Below, piece after piece: positions 14,590 through 15,263 of a DNA stretch of 15,263 bases. The stretch's first letter is position 1. Every line of letters begins with the position of its first letter. A program made the translations under genes and the position numbers. A model generated the notes under the pieces. That model worked only from the letters and a program-made list of their open reading frames with translations, was not told the origin of the DNA and did no database searches. This DNA is from an uncultured Pseudomonadota bacterium (lineage in GTDB: Bacteria > Pseudomonadota > Gammaproteobacteria > Burkholderiales > Burkholderiaceae): the NCBI GenBank assembly GCA_946480245.1, contig CAMLIZ010000112.1, positions 1 to 15,263 of the forward strand, given 5' to 3'.

Positions 14590-14633
14590 CGCGAATCACT
14601 CGCTAGCCGCCACCCCATGGAGAATGCCGCGCC

Positions 14634-15263
14634 ATGAACACCCAAGTCAGCCTGATCGGCGCGCCCACCGACGTGGGCGCCGGCGCGCGCGGCGCCAGCA
14701 TGGGCCCGGAGGCCCTGCGCGTGGCCAACATCCAGCGCACGCTGGAGGGCCAGGGGCTGGAGGTCGTCGATCGCGGCAACCTCGTCGGGCCCAAGAACCC
14801 CTGGCTCCCGCCCGACGAGGGCTATCGCCATCTCGAGGAGGTGGTGGCCTGGAACCAGCAGGTGCACGACGCGGTGTATGCGGAGCTGGCGCAAGGCCGG
14901 CTGCCGATCCTGCTCGGCGGCGACCACTGCCTGGCCATCGGCTCGATCAGCGCGGTGGCGCGCCACTGCCGCGACAAGGGCAAGAAGCTGCGCGTGCTGT
15001 GGCTCGACGCGCATGCCGACTTCAACACCAGCATCATCACGCCGAGCGGCAACATCCACGGCATGCCGGTGGCCTGCCTGTGCGGCCACGGCCCGAAGGA
15101 GCTGGTCGAGATCGGCGGCCACGTGCCGGCGATCAACGGCAAGTGGGTGCGCCAGATCGGCATCCGCTCGGTCGACGAAGGCGAGAAGCAGTTCGTCCAT
15201 CAGATGGACCTGGAAGTCTTCGACATGCGCTACATCGACGAGATGGGCATGCGCCACACGATG
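14634..15263 (+). CDS. rocF: Arginase, N-terminal 210 residues (cut by window edge)
   Basis: Hydrolyses arginine to ornithine and urea using two manganese ions. Frame is open from ATG 14634 to the last base with no stop. Seen are IGAPTDVGAGARGASMGPEA (8-27), LLGGDHCLAIGS (93-104, ligand H98), LWLDAHADFN (122-131, ligands D125, H127, D129) and SGNIHGMP (138-145), all standard arginase motifs. The remaining Mn ligands lie beyond the window. GGAG at 14619-14622 lies 11 bases before the ATG. The GGDHCLAIGS and SGNIHGMP forms favour arginase over agmatinase. It could be co-transcribed with the LOG gene; the 44-base gap has no clear terminator. Confidence 0.93.
   Translation, partial: MNTQVSLIGAPTDVGAGARGASMGPEALRVANIQRTLEGQGLEVVDRGNLVGPKNPWLPPDEGYRHLEEVVAWNQQVHDAVYAELAQGRLPILLGGDHCLAIGSISAVARHCRDKGKKLRVLWLDAHADFNTSIITPSGNIHGMPVACLCGHGPKELVEIGGHVPAINGKWVRQIGIRSVDEGEKQFVHQMDLEVFDMRYIDEMGMRHTM

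Overview
The window is very GC-rich and densely packed, with strong third-position GC bias (long spurious antisense frames over nearly every gene). The gene content (class II-type copper nitrite reductase, Tat-type phospholipase C, GstB-like glutathione transferase, TtuD-type glycerate kinase, arginase) suggests a betaproteobacterium, most likely of the order Burkholderiales. That assignment is inference from style and content; there is no rRNA or other marker here. I see no tRNA, rRNA, CRISPR array, insertion sequence or prophage gene.

Layout. (1) 1-3451, all leftward: glutathione S-transferase, two tandem paralogous JmjC/cupin_8-type putative Fe(II)/2-oxoglutarate hydroxylases of identical length, then the start of nirK, which runs off the left edge. 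The nirK upstream region holds a plausible DNR/NnrR-type activator site placed exactly at -41.5 from a candidate -10, plus a separate NsrR-like palindrome. (2) 3565-6467, rightward: a Tat-exported phosphocholine-type phospholipase C and a ZIP-family metal transporter. (3) 6475-10020, leftward: a PlsC/YihG-type acyltransferase, a small DUF2946-like protein and a TonB-dependent receptor; the last two look like one metal-uptake (possibly copper) unit. (4) 10154-11323, rightward: an MFS exporter. (5) 11363-13584, leftward: a D-2-hydroxyacid dehydrogenase and a glycerate 2-kinase with ATGA stop/start overlap, which together would turn hydroxypyruvate or a similar 2-keto acid into D-glycerate and then 2-phosphoglycerate. 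(6) 13678 to the right edge, rightward: a LOG-family nucleotide phosphoribohydrolase and the first 210 codons of arginase.

Most of this is ordinary chromosomal accessory metabolism. The most unusual element is the hydroxylase pair: a roughly 1.17 kb tandem duplication in which a 387-bp internal tract is base-for-base identical while both flanks have diverged, including residues beside the active site. This looks like recent gene conversion between paralogs that are specialising, and their substrate is unknown. Metal themes recur (copper nitrite reductase, ZIP transporter, DUF2946/TonB receptor), but nothing in the sequence proves they are coordinated. No intergenic stretch exceeds about 135 bases.
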